Program-made: the position numbers and the translations under genes
In this document: piece by piece, positions 36,322 through 45,095 of the stretch
How positions within the stretch are numbered: the stretch's first letter is position 1
Layout of the letters: every line of letters starts with the position of its first letter
Notes under the pieces: generated by a model
Databases searched by the model: none
What the model saw: the letters and a program-made list of their open reading frames with translations, nothing else
Told to the model about the DNA's origin: nothing
From: Kalymmatonema hyalinum WJT4-NPBG1
GTDB taxonomy: Bacteria > Cyanobacteriota > Cyanobacteriia > Cyanobacteriales > Nostocaceae
NCBI GenBank assembly: GCA_019359075.1
Contig: JAHHIB010000018.1
Location: forward strand, 24,995 to 88,994
Reading direction: 5' to 3'
DNA: 64,000 nucleotides

Positions 36322-37167
36322 GTGAATCTCAAGAATCAACTCGAAACTCACCTGAGTCAAATAGCCCGCGATCGCGATCCCTATCTAGCGACTGCTGGAC
36401 ATTTTTTTGTCCAAGAATACATTCGTCAACAATTTGGACAATTGGGAAGTGTGGAAATCCACACCTTCAGCGTCAGGGGAAAAACCTGTCAAAACCTCAT
36501 ATTGAATTTACCGTCACAAGCTGGATCACAAAAGGAATTGCCACCGATTTTAATTGGTGCCCATTACGATGCTGTACCCGGAACACCAGGGGCTGATGAT
36601 AATGCTACAGGTATGGCAGTCTTGCTGGAATTGGCAAGAATGTTTGCTGCCCAACCGACAAAACATCCGTTGCGGCTGGTAGCTTTTGACATGGAAGAAT
36701 ACGGCTTACTAGGTAGTACTGACTATGCGGCTAAGCTAAAGCAAGAACAGCAACCGCTACGCTTAATGATTTCTCTGGAAATGCTGGGATATTGTGATCC
36801 GACTCCAGGTTCTCAAAGTTACCCATCTCCTCTGGAACGCTTTTATCCTAATCGCGGTGATTTTATTGCTTTAATTGGTAATTGGCGGACAATTCGCGAC
36901 TTAATAAGTATTAGCCGTAGTATTCGCAAAGTTGGCGTACCTAGTCAGTGGCTACCAGTGCCGAATAGAGGTAAGATAGTGCCCCAGACTCGACGAAGTG
37001 ACCATGCACCTTTTTGGGATGCGGGTTATCCAGCAATGATGGTGACAGATACAGCATTCATGCGGAATCCAAACTATCACAAACCCAGCGATACTATTGC
37101 CACTTTGGATTTAGATTTTCTGACTGGTGTCTGTCAAGGTTTGGAAAGTGGTATTCGGCGTTTGTGA
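36322..37167 (+). CDS. M28 family zinc aminopeptidase
   Basis: This 281-residue peptidase has the two-zinc ligands of family M28: GAHYDAVPGTPGADDNATG (His, Asp), FDMEEYGLLGS (Glu pair) and the late His in NPNYHKPSDT. No signal peptide is visible, so it is probably cytoplasmic. The start is GTG at 36322, 117 bases from the divergent dnaK. It is convergent with the bestrophin-like gene. Confidence 0.9.
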   Translation: MNLKNQLETHLSQIARDRDPYLATAGHFFVQEYIRQQFGQLGSVEIHTFSVRGKTCQNLILNLPSQAGSQKELPPILIGAHYDAVPGTPGADDNATGMAVLLELARMFAAQPTKHPLRLVAFDMEEYGLLGSTDYAAKLKQEQQPLRLMISLEMLGYCDPTPGSQSYPSPLERFYPNRGDFIALIGNWRTIRDLISISRSIRKVGVPSQWLPVPNRGKIVPQTRRSDHAPFWDAGYPAMMVTDTAFMRNPNYHKPSDTIATLDLDFLTGVCQGLESGIRRL

Positions 37168-37236
37168 AAAAGGGGTGTAGTGCTGATTGTCTTTCTAGTA
37201 TCCTAGGAGCAATCATTTTGTATAAGACTCTCACCA

Positions 37237-38175
37237 TTAACCATTTCCAACTTCCGACTCCCGATTCCTGATTTCCTTGCCTGTATACACATGAACGCTG
37301 GGAGTCAGACTGATCAAGTCCTCGATATTCCGCTTCATGGTGTTGCAAATAACGTCTAGCGGCAAATCGTTAGGATCGTAGCCAAAAGGATTTTCAATTT
37401 CCAAGCCAATGGCTTCAATACCAAATAAGGTAAAACTAACCAACGCCACAATGGCACCTGTCCACCAACCAAGACTATGGACAAGTTGAAAAGGCAACAA
37501 GAGGCAATAAAGTAACAATAATTGCTTCAAATGAATAGCATATGCTAGCGGAATAGGTGTTTTTAAAATACGTTCGCAAGCCCCTAAACTATCTACCAGG
37601 CTGTTCAATAATTCTTGTATGGCTATCAACTGATAGCTGTTTATACAATTGCGGTTGTACTGTAGCTGTAGATAATCTCCAATCCAAAACGCGATCTCTA
37701 GGGGAGGATTATTCATTGTCTTTAGCGTCAAATATTTAGAAATGGGGAGTAATTCTTCTAACTCTCTATTGACACCTTCTCCCCGTAAATGTAACTTTGT
37801 CGCTACGGCAAAAGCTACCACCAATCGTAAAATTCCAATTTTCTTTTCTCTATCTTCGGGGGTAATCTCATCAATAGATACCCAAATTTGCCGCGCTAGA
37901 TTGCGAACATCATTGACGATACTACCCCAGATTTTTCTTCCTTCCCAAAAGCGTTCGTAAGCAGTATTTGTGCGAAAAACCAGTAATAAACCTAAAACAA
38001 TACTGGGAATAACACTTTCTAAAATCGGTTGGGATACAGGAAGTTTAAAAGCATAAAGTAGAGAGATAAAAAAACCAAAAAATCCACACGAAACAACGCG
38101 TTTGTAGATTGCTGTGACAACTGAACCTTTAAGCTGGAAAGCTATTCGCAACCATTGCACTTTTTCTGTAGTCAT
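37237..38175 (-). CDS. Bestrophin-like (UPF0187) membrane channel
   Basis: This 312-residue protein has four predicted membrane segments (about 22-42, 52-70, 217-235, 240-258) and the family motifs VLGLLLVFRTNTAYERFWEGRK, RQIW and GIEAIGLEIENPFGYDPNDLPLD. Bacterial bestrophins form pentameric ion channels; in cyanobacteria and algae relatives have been linked to anion movement at photosynthetic membranes. Ion selectivity cannot be predicted here. The short C-terminal tail (IRNRESEVGNG) lies in a repeat-like sequence. Confidence 0.9.
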   Translation of the reverse strand: MTTEKVQWLRIAFQLKGSVVTAIYKRVVSCGFFGFFISLLYAFKLPVSQPILESVIPSIVLGLLLVFRTNTAYERFWEGRKIWGSIVNDVRNLARQIWVSIDEITPEDREKKIGILRLVVAFAVATKLHLRGEGVNRELEELLPISKYLTLKTMNNPPLEIAFWIGDYLQLQYNRNCINSYQLIAIQELLNSLVDSLGACERILKTPIPLAYAIHLKQLLLLYCLLLPFQLVHSLGWWTGAIVALVSFTLFGIEAIGLEIENPFGYDPNDLPLDVICNTMKRNIEDLISLTPSVHVYTGKEIRNRESEVGNG

Positions 38176-38432
38176 GTTCTTTTAAAAGAATATTTCATGA
38201 ACAAATGAGAAGAACGCAGAACAGAAAACTCAGAAATTAGAATGATTCCACGGATAAATCCAAGAGTTATAAAGAAGAAAGAATTTCGTTTTTTGAATTC
38301 AGCTAAAGCTAGTGTTTGATACCTTAAAAAATATAACTCAAATTTACGAAAAGTAATAACCCTGAACTTAGCATCACTGGCATCGACGAGAAAATTACCA
38401 TGAATGGGGCATCAACATCTTCTTCCCGCTGA

Positions 38433-39071
38433 GAATTTTGGATTGACAGGGGCGGCACATTCATTGATATTGTGGCGAAGCGCCCTGATAGGCAATTGGT
38501 AATCCACAAGCTGCTATCGAAAAATGCCGAATGCTACAGTGATGCACCAGTGCGCTTAATTCGAGAGATTTTGGGAATTCAATTTGATGCGCCAATTCCA
38601 GCAGATGAGATTGTGGTGGTGAAGATGGCAACGACTGTGGCGACAAATGCGGCGCTGGAACGAAAGGGCAATCTCACAGTTTTGGCAAAGGATTTCGGGA
38701 TGCCCTACGAATCGGTTACCAAAACCGTCCCGATATCTTTGCCCGTCAGATTATTCTGCCACAAATGCCTTATGTGAGCGGGTCATTGAGGTAGAGGAAC
38801 GCTACAGCGCCCAGGGGAAGAATGAATTCCCATAAATCTCGACGCTGTTCGTCCCCTATTGCAAGCGGCATACGATGATGGGATTCTTTCCGGTGCCATA
38901 GTTTTTCTGCACGGTTACCGCTACCCGGAACACGAGAAGCGGATGGCAACCATAGCAAAGGAAATAGGATTTATCCAAATCTCAGTATCCCACGAAGTCA
39001 GCGCGTTAATGAAAATAGTTAGTCAGGGGGATACCAACGAAATCATCAGCTTTCTAACTCCTGGCCATTAG
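38433..39071 (+). pseudogene. 5-oxoprolinase / hydantoinase A N-terminal remnant
   Basis: Reading three frames in turn gives a continuous hydantoinase/oxoprolinase N-terminus: EFWIDRGGTFIDIVAKRPDRQ, then IPADEIVVVKMATTVATNAALERKG, then (shifted) GFRDALRIGYQNRPDIFARQIILPQM, then (shifted) ERVIEVEERYSAQG, then NLDAVRPLLQAAYDDGILSGAIVFLHGY and EIGFIQISVSHEVSALMKIVS. An intact protein is over 1000 residues; here it ends at 39071 after about 210. No start codon is in frame at the beginning. It is a clear decayed fragment. Confidence 0.88.
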
Positions 39072-39323
39072 ATCGGCTTCCCAATTATGTTAGAAAGCGC
39101 TCAAAATGTAGAGTGCAATTTTCACGACAATTTATCTCTGGCTTAGGCTCTGGCAACTTGCGCCCAACTTCGGTTTTTCGGTGTGGTGTTGCGTCTGTTT
39201 CCGGTTTAGCTACACCACCAAAACTTATCATCGTATAACCCCATCTTCAGATAAGTGATTCCTATTAACGCCATCAGCCTTTTGTTGTCAAGCCCTGTTG
39301 ACTTTTTGTAATAATATTGTTAA

Positions 39324-39533
39324 ATTTGTTTACATAAGTTAAAAACTAAAAAGAAAACAGCTACGTATACCACTGTTAATGAAGACGGTATCCTCAACAA
39401 CTACGCAACTCAACCCAAAATGTACTATGGCGAGTACCCTGCAATTTGGGAACAACGCAAATACGTTGTACAAGCGGTGTTCGCTTCCTTAATCGTCACC
39501 ACTCTAGTTTTGGTTGCCTTGAGCGTTAGCTAA
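39324..39533 (+). pseudogene. ssl1498-type light-harvesting-like protein lacking a normal start codon
   Basis: From 39357 the frame reads TATYTTVNEDGILNNYAT, then QPKMYYGEYPAIWEQRKY and a hydrophobic helix VVQAVFASLIVTTLVLVALSVS ending at the TAA at 39531-39533. This is the size and pattern of the small ssl1498 family of light-harvesting-like single-helix proteins. No ATG, GTG or TTG precedes the conserved part in this frame; only ATT (39324) lies between it and the upstream stop. Either an unusual start is used or a small deletion removed the start codon. A good terminator follows, so the gene was recently intact. Confidence 0.68.
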
Positions 39534-39591
39534 AATTTTTAGATTTCAGTATCTCTAATTGTCATTCGGACTTCTCCTAATCGCTTAGTTG

Positions 39592-39618
39592 CCTCGGTTG
39601 CTTTCACCGAGGTTTTTT
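39592..39618 (+). terminator. Rho-independent terminator
   Basis: A 7-bp stem (CCTCGGT 39592-39598 with ACCGAGG 39606-39612) is followed by six T residues, about 60 bases after the ssl1498-like stop codon. Confidence 0.9.
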
Positions 39619-39828
39619 GTTGTTTCCCTAATCTAATATTTATACTTATAAAGACAAGCGCTCCACCCTTACAAAGGAGATAGAGCGCCTCGAAACATCA
39701 CATCTGTTCTGTTATAAACAATGAAAAGATACCTAGCCTCCTTCTTCTTATAGAAGTGAGGCTTTTCACTTCAAGGGAATACTTGACCCATAGATAGAGA
39801 TGCCCCCCTCCTGTGATCAGAGGTGGGA

Positions 39829-40080
39829 CTAATCAGAATGCCGTTTATGTTTTGCTAGAAGCGGGTTCAAGTTCTTATAACGCTTGTGTTTTGACAACCA
39901 CGCTTCACAAACTTCATTCACTAGTTCTATTTCTTTCTCAGTCAAAAGCTCATCTGGTTTTCCTGATGCTAGGATTTTAGCTGCTTCTGCTGCTTTATCA
40001 AAGGTAACGCCATATCTCACTAGTTCAGAGTGGTATAACTCCTTTTTGACCTCATCTGATATCGAAAATCGTTGTTCCAT
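39829..40080 (-). CDS. Hypothetical protein (83 residues)
   Basis: The protein is charged and mostly helical, with SISDEVKKELYHSELVRYG, AAEAAKILASGKPDELL and a basic Lys/His-rich end (KHKRYKNLNPLLAKHKRHSD). No family is recognised. The first ATG is used; a GTG nine codons upstream would extend it. It sits alone in a region of pseudogenes, which lowers confidence, but the frame is clean. Confidence 0.5.
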   Translation of the reverse strand: MEQRFSISDEVKKELYHSELVRYGVTFDKAAEAAKILASGKPDELLTEKEIELVNEVCEAWLSKHKRYKNLNPLLAKHKRHSD

Positions 40081-40226
40081 GACAATCCAATCCAAGGGAC
40101 ACAACACTACATTGTTAATTCCTTAATGTGATGACAACTACAAATATAAGTAACAATAATTCAACCTTTAGATAGATACTCTAAAGAAGAAAAAAATATC
40201 CTGATTTTTGGATTTCACTAATTTTA

Positions 40227-40445
40227 CTAATTTTCAATCACTAGCATAGGTAGATTTTCAGGGTTATCCTGTGGAACTAATCTGCCTTTGACTACCATTC
40301 CTACTCGCATTCGTTGATTAGCACGACACCAGCAAGGTTTACTGGTTGATGGATTTTCAGGAACTATAAAGCAGATTCGGTCATTTTTACCATCTAAGGC
40401 TAAGACTTGGAAATGCTCAATAAACTCACTATCCTTCTGTTTCAT
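40227..40445 (-). CDS. Hypothetical protein (72 residues)
   Basis: The frame encodes a compact, beta-leaning small protein (FQVLALDGKNDRICFIVPEN, RVGMVVKGRLVP, NLPMLVIEN) with a Cys-Trp-Cys centre. No family is recognised. The chosen ATG at 40445 begins the sequence that looks coding; a further in-frame start 15 codons upstream is possible. It is on the same strand as the preceding hypothetical gene but separated by about 150 AT-rich bases. Confidence 0.45.
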   Translation of the reverse strand: MKQKDSEFIEHFQVLALDGKNDRICFIVPENPSTSKPCWCRANQRMRVGMVVKGRLVPQDNPENLPMLVIEN

Positions 40446-40649
40446 TATCAAATGCGGAAATAAGGGATTTAAGCTAAAAAGTGACCTCAATATGCTGATA
40501 TCACTAAAAAAGCCGATGGATTTTACACCCTTTTTTTCTGAGTTTTAGTTTAGTTGTGACTATTAATTATCTGTCATTATTGACATTTGCCATATGTGTT
40601 AGGTGGCAAAACTTTAAATATACTAAGCGATCGCAAGATGATAAAAAGA

Positions 40650-40855
40650 TGACTAGCACTGGTGTGGATTCGCACTGCACTAGCAACTTGGGTTAATAAT
40701 TCAGCCTCTGCTTGGGGCAAACTACAAGCTTTCCGCTGTGCTTGTAGCGCAAGGACTTAAAATACAAATCGCTCTAAATCTGGCTGGTTCAACTACTTAA
40801 CAGCCTTAAATCGCTCTTCTGAAGACAGTTGTACTTCAACTTTCACTGTTGGCAT
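40650..40855 (-). pseudogene. Antitoxin-like small protein gene with two in-frame stop codons
   Basis: On the minus strand from the ATG at 40853-40855 one frame reads MPTVKVEVQLSSEERFKAVK, stop (TAG), LNQPDLERFVF, stop (TAA), VLALQAQRKACSLPQAEAELL. Ignoring the stops, this matches the common cyanobacterial pattern EVQLS.EELLKAVEQL..PDLE.FV.QVLALQA found beside PIN-domain toxins. Both stops sit where Gln is expected, so each is explained by a single C-to-T change (CAG to TAG, CAA to TAA). The end of the gene is blurred. Confidence 0.6.
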
Positions 40856-41060
40856 TTTGGGTCTTTTGCCTACTAAGTAAGCCGCTATTCTATTCAGCTA
40901 CGAGATTTGCTACTGTCATCAAAAGACACTAAACCGCTTCAAACCACTTTGCATAGGACAAGCTAACATTGCCCCAGTTTTTCTGTCAATAGAAAGATTA
41001 ATTCGTCTATTTCTGTACACAGAATTAAGGGGTGTAAAACTTCAAATAGGAGAAAACCCC

Positions 41061-41276
41061 GTGACTGACGAGTTGAAAAAAGGCGATCGCGTTAAGTGGA
41101 ATACCTCGCAAGGTGAAACGACTGGTGAGGTGGAAAAGAAACTCACTTCAGCCACAGATATTAAAGGACATCATGTCGCCGCCTCAAAAGATAACCCTGA
41201 GTACTTGGTTAAAAGTGACAAAACTGGAAAAGAAGCCGCTCACAAACCTGAGTCCTTAGAGAAAATTGAGGAGTAA
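41061..41276 (+). CDS. DUF2945 (HVA1-type TUDOR-like) protein
   Basis: This 71-residue protein starts LKKGDRVKWNTSQGETTGEV and ends with HHVAASKDNPEYLVKSDKTGKEAAHKPESL, the typical DUF2945 pattern of a small SH3/TUDOR-like barrel. Function is unknown. GTG start with AGGAG about 10 bases upstream. It is followed within nine bases by a broken DUF3140 gene, its usual partner. Confidence 0.85.
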   Translation: MTDELKKGDRVKWNTSQGETTGEVEKKLTSATDIKGHHVAASKDNPEYLVKSDKTGKEAAHKPESLEKIEE

Positions 41277-41285
41277 TACAACGTT

Positions 41286-41440
41286 ATGAGTAAAGATGTC
41301 AAATCGGTGATAGACGAGTTCAACTCCTCAGTCAATATGACAACAAAGGAACTCGAATCTTGGCTATAAACTGAAGATTCTCAATCGGTTGGGCAAAAAG
41401 ATGGAGACGATGAATCCATCGGACATAATTTTTGTTTGAT
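41286..41440 (+). pseudogene. DUF3140 gene with premature stop
   Basis: The frame begins SKDVKSVIDEFNSSVNMTTKELESWL and hits TAA at 41367-41369, where homologues have Lys (AAA). Beyond it the frame continues as the family sequence TEDSQSVGQKDGDDESIGH and then degenerates (NFCLIT), with the C-terminal half missing. DUF3140 normally forms a pair with DUF2945. The upstream partner is still intact. Confidence 0.75.
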
Positions 41441-41481
41441 AACCTAATGCCCAATCCCTAATCCCCAATCCCCAGTCCCCT

Positions 41482-42549
41482 TTACGACAAAAAATTTAAA
41501 AAACTCTCTTTGGATAGAGGTAAATCGCGCAGGTGATTGTTAATTTCCTCAGCAGCAGCAAGCCCAGAGAGCATTGCACCTTCTACAAGATTTCCGCCAC
41601 ACCAATCACCACAACATATTAAAGGTAAAGAAGAGTTAGCAGGTAAACAAGCTTCCTGCAAACAACGGCTAGGAAAAGCATACCGCCAGCGATGTACTTG
41701 CATCCATTCGGGGGTATCTAGCCAAGGAAGCAGCAACTCAGATGCACGTTGCAACATATACTGTCCAACTGAATGTAAATCCTGGGTTTGATCATGAAGT
41801 TGAGCAAAAGCAGCGCTACTTTGCACGACAAAAATGGGTTGTTGAGGATTTGGGCGTTTGCTGCTATCTAAGCCAATCCAAGCCAAATCCGCATCATCCA
41901 CAAAATTAAGGGCTTTCCAATGTGGAAGTGGTTGGGAAGTGGAAGGATATCCAGCCATAACACTGAGGCAGGGGTAGAATTCTACAGAACGCAGATTATT
42001 AAGAAATGCTGTGCCTAGTAGAGTTTCCCCTAAGGGTTCCAACAGCATTAAAGCTTGTGGTGCAGGAATGGCGACAACTACGGAAGCCGCTGTTAATTCT
42101 TCGTTGCTGGATTCTAAAGTCAGACGCCAAGAGTTTTCGGGGGTAGGAGTGATGGCTATGACACGCTGATTCAGCAAGATTTCTAAATCTTGAGCCAGAA
42201 ATTTGGCAATAGCACTCATTCCCCCAGGGGCAACATATCGAGGAGTGGGGAATGAGGTGTTGGCAATAGTAAGCCCTGAATCAGATTTGAAATCGTAAAC
42301 CGTATCTGTCCAGATTTCGAGGACATGACGTTGGTGTAACAATTCAAGAAAACGTCTTAAAAGTTCGCCTTTTGGTTTGAGGTAGCACGCCCCATGATCC
42401 GCGCAAGTACCATATAATCGGCGTGTGGCGACTCGTCCTCCTAAACCACGGGATTTTTCTACAATTCGCACGGAATATCCAGCTTGAGTTAATTGCTGGG
42501 CGCACACTAAACCCGCCATGCCGGCACCAATTACTGCAACGTCAGTCAT
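41482..42549 (-). CDS. FAD-dependent oxidoreductase (renalase/amine-oxidase-like)
   Basis: The 355-residue protein has the N-terminal dinucleotide fold VAVIGAGMAGLVCAQQL, the ESRGLGGRVATRR-type motif (here KSRGLGGRVATRR) and a C-terminal FAD segment ICCGDWCGGNLVEGAMLSGLAAAEEI. This is the family of soluble NAD(P)-binding amine-oxidase-like flavoproteins common in cyanobacteria; the substrate is unknown. It is divergent from the YaaW-like gene across about 110 bases. Confidence 0.88.
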   Translation of the reverse strand: MTDVAVIGAGMAGLVCAQQLTQAGYSVRIVEKSRGLGGRVATRRLYGTCADHGACYLKPKGELLRRFLELLHQRHVLEIWTDTVYDFKSDSGLTIANTSFPTPRYVAPGGMSAIAKFLAQDLEILLNQRVIAITPTPENSWRLTLESSNEELTAASVVVAIPAPQALMLLEPLGETLLGTAFLNNLRSVEFYPCLSVMAGYPSTSQPLPHWKALNFVDDADLAWIGLDSSKRPNPQQPIFVVQSSAAFAQLHDQTQDLHSVGQYMLQRASELLLPWLDTPEWMQVHRWRYAFPSRCLQEACLPANSSLPLICCGDWCGGNLVEGAMLSGLAAAEEINNHLRDLPLSKESFLNFLS

Positions 42550-42659
42550 TAGTCAAAGAATAAAGAATATAAGGACAAGTGACACGACTACTCATGAGTC
42601 CAGAAAGCTAATAGTAGAATAAGGTACAGAAAAAGCTGTATGGAAGGGAGGAAGGGAAA

Positions 42660-43502
42660 TTGGATGAACTAAGGGCGGTTTTAGAGCTAGCAACCGAGGA
42701 AGAATTGCAGGATTTGACCGCAATTCTGTTTAGTCGTAAGTTTAATCCCCTAGATTATGTTCACACACCAGAACCGATAGACGTGCAAAGCCAAGGTCGC
42801 AAAGCGTGGTTAGATGCACTAGAACAACGCTTTCGTTTTTTGGCAGCAGATGGGATGACGGTATTGCAGGGACGCACCAAGCAGGTGACTTACCGACAAG
42901 CGCTGATTCAAGTGTGTAAGTATTTGAAAATACCTTATTCTAGTCAACTGACAACAGTTGATTTAGAAGCTGAGGTGTTTTTGCACCTGTTGGGACACGT
43001 ATGGAAAAAATTGCCGGCGAAGGATAAGCAAAAATTGACCGTGCGGATACAGCGTCAGCTCGCCAAAGCAGAATTAACTCAACCGCTACCACTGACATTG
43101 CAGCGAGATCCCCTAGGATTACTTTTCAAAGGCGGTAGCGCCCTGGCTGTCACCTCTGTCGTCCAGCCATTGTTGCTCAAACAAATCGCCAGTCAATTTG
43201 CGATGCATTTGGCGACATATCAACTTGCCAAAGAAGCAGCGATTCAAGGTTCTGGGGTGGTTGCCAACCAGTTTCAAAACTATGTCGCAGTGCAGATGGC
43301 AAAACGGGGTATGGCTGTCAGTGCGACTCGGTATGGAGCCGCTCGCAGCGTGTTTGCCGTTTTAGGACCAGTAATGTGGGGTTGGTTTTTTGCGGATTTG
43401 GGATGGAGAGCGATCGCCACTAACTACGGTCGGATCATACCTACCATATTCGCCTTAGCTCAAATTCGTCTGACTCGTGCTGAATGTTGGGAGCCTGCTT
43501 GA
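42660..43502 (+). CDS. YaaW family-like protein
   Basis: The 280-residue protein opens with LRAVLELATEEELQDLTAILFSRKFNPLDY, the pattern of YaaW-type proteins, followed by a helical part and hydrophobic helices near 150-175 and 225-265 (VFAVLGPVMWGWFFADLGW). The function is unknown. It begins with TTG at 42660 behind a GGGAGGAAGGG site; no ATG is available in frame. It overlaps the next gene by 19 bases, indicating an operon. Confidence 0.7.
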   Translation: MDELRAVLELATEEELQDLTAILFSRKFNPLDYVHTPEPIDVQSQGRKAWLDALEQRFRFLAADGMTVLQGRTKQVTYRQALIQVCKYLKIPYSSQLTTVDLEAEVFLHLLGHVWKKLPAKDKQKLTVRIQRQLAKAELTQPLPLTLQRDPLGLLFKGGSALAVTSVVQPLLLKQIASQFAMHLATYQLAKEAAIQGSGVVANQFQNYVAVQMAKRGMAVSATRYGAARSVFAVLGPVMWGWFFADLGWRAIATNYGRIIPTIFALAQIRLTRAECWEPA

Positions 43503-44938
43503 AAACAGCTTTTCGTCATCCCAAACCTAGTTTGCAATCCTTTTGGAACTACGCCCAACTGGGACTGCTCATTTTCCCACTGAGTCCATTTTTTGGAGCA
43601 GTGGGTATAGTTTTGGCATCCTTAGGAACGTGGATCGCTCAATACCGCACAATTATTCGCCGCCCCCTTAACTGGGGGTTTGCTCTCCTGAGTGTGTTGC
43701 TGATCATCACCGCTGGCTTTGCTTATGACAAAACGGCGGCGTTCCTAGGTTTATTTAATTTCTTACCGTATTTTATAGTTTTTGCTGGCTTCAACGCCCT
43801 GATTCAGACTCCTGCACAATTGCGGCAATTGTCTTGGATTTTGGTGTTCAGTTCCCTACCAGTGGTAATTCTTGGATTTGGGCAGCTGTTTTTGGACTGG
43901 TCTATTAAGATAAGAATCTTGTGGTTTGTCGTGGAATGGGACATAGAACCTGGAGGACAACCACTAGGTCGTATGGCTTCCATATTCATGTACGCCAACA
44001 TCTTGGCTGGTTATTTAATGATAGTTTTTATCCTAGGGTTAGGGTTGTGGGTGGAAAGCTATCGACGTATAAGGGGACAAATCAATTCAAAATTCAAAAT
44101 TCAAAATTCAAAATTAGGAGTCTCTTCCTCATCCCGCCCATCTACGCCATCCTCCTTATCTGCCGATCTCAATTCAAAATTCAAAATTCAAAATTCAAAA
44201 TTAGGAGTCTCTTCCTCATCCCCCCATCTCACGTTGCTCTTCCTGACGATGGCGGTGATTGCCAATTTTGTGGCATTAATTTTGACTGACTCGCGGAATG
44301 CTTGGGCGATCGCTATTTTTGCTTGTTTAGCTTATACGCTTTACGAAGGCTGGCGGATTCTTGTCGCTGGTGTCGCTGGTATCGCCACTAGCGTGCTTTT
44401 GGCTGCTTTTGCTCCTTCGCCTGTGGCTCAATTGTTTCGTAAGGTCGTTCCTGCGTTCTTCTGGGCACGGTTAAACGACCAGATGTATCCTGATAGACCG
44501 GTAGCGTTACTCCGCAAAACACAGTGGCAATTTGCTTTGTCTTTGACTGGGCAGCGTCCTTGGACTGGTTGGGGTTTACGCAATTTCACTCTACTTTATC
44601 AAGCAAAGATGGATGTTTGGTTGGGACATCCCCACAATTTGTTTTTGATGGTATTTGCTGAAACTGGGTTTCCCACCGCTCTTTTATTTTGTGGCTTACT
44701 CGTTTGGATATTTATTGCAGGTGTCCAACTATTGCGAAAGTCACAATATATAGAGGAGGCAGAAGATAGATTGATATTTTTCAGTTATCTTCTGGTTTTT
44801 GTAGGTTGGGTGCTATTTAATACAGCAGATGTCAGTCTGTTTGATTTTCGCTTAAATACACTCTCGTGGTTGTTATTGTCTGCAATTTCTGGAGTCGCGT
44901 ATCGCTACAACCAGTACGAAAGACTTCAGGTTAGATAA
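43484..44938 (+). CDS. O-antigen ligase-like membrane protein with in-frame repeat insert
   Basis: The 484-residue protein has about ten membrane helices and the Wzy/WaaL-type region WTGWGLRNFTLLYQ followed by HPHNLFLMVFAETGF, the periplasmic loop of O-antigen ligases and polymerases. It probably transfers or polymerises a surface glycan. Between two helices (about residues 200-245) there is an insert of two copies of NSKFKIQNSKLGVSSSS, translated from dispersed DNA repeats, which should form an exposed loop. It overlaps the YaaW-like gene at its start. Confidence 0.85.
   Translation: MLGACLKTAFRHPKPSLQSFWNYAQLGLLIFPLSPFFGAVGIVLASLGTWIAQYRTIIRRPLNWGFALLSVLLIITAGFAYDKTAAFLGLFNFLPYFIVFAGFNALIQTPAQLRQLSWILVFSSLPVVILGFGQLFLDWSIKIRILWFVVEWDIEPGGQPLGRMASIFMYANILAGYLMIVFILGLGLWVESYRRIRGQINSKFKIQNSKLGVSSSSRPSTPSSLSADLNSKFKIQNSKLGVSSSSPHLTLLFLTMAVIANFVALILTDSRNAWAIAIFACLAYTLYEGWRILVAGVAGIATSVLLAAFAPSPVAQLFRKVVPAFFWARLNDQMYPDRPVALLRKTQWQFALSLTGQRPWTGWGLRNFTLLYQAKMDVWLGHPHNLFLMVFAETGFPTALLFCGLLVWIFIAGVQLLRKSQYIEEAEDRLIFFSYLLVFVGWVLFNTADVSLFDFRLNTLSWLLLSAISGVAYRYNQYERLQVR
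44085..44220 (+). repeat. Composite dispersed repeat (ATTCAAAA units plus TTAGGAGTCT and TCCTCATC) in coding sequence
   Basis: Two copies of an ATTCAAAA tandem tract are each followed by TTAGGAGTCTCTTCCTCATC. The same composite stands on the opposite strand at about 48112-48192. In both genes it is read in the frame giving NSKFKIQNSKLGV. The reverse strand of this repeat contains stop codons in the equivalent frames. Confidence 0.85.
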
Positions 44939-45095
44939 AAACTTGCTGTGCAGTAAGAACACAGAACACATCGCGATAAATAAATGATGCTGTTGGCGAA
45001 TTTATAGAATGTGAGGATTAAACAATTTTTGTTACCACTCTTAGAAAGTTATAGCTAGATTAGAGACATTAGGCTGGTGATGAAGCAGGTGCTAG

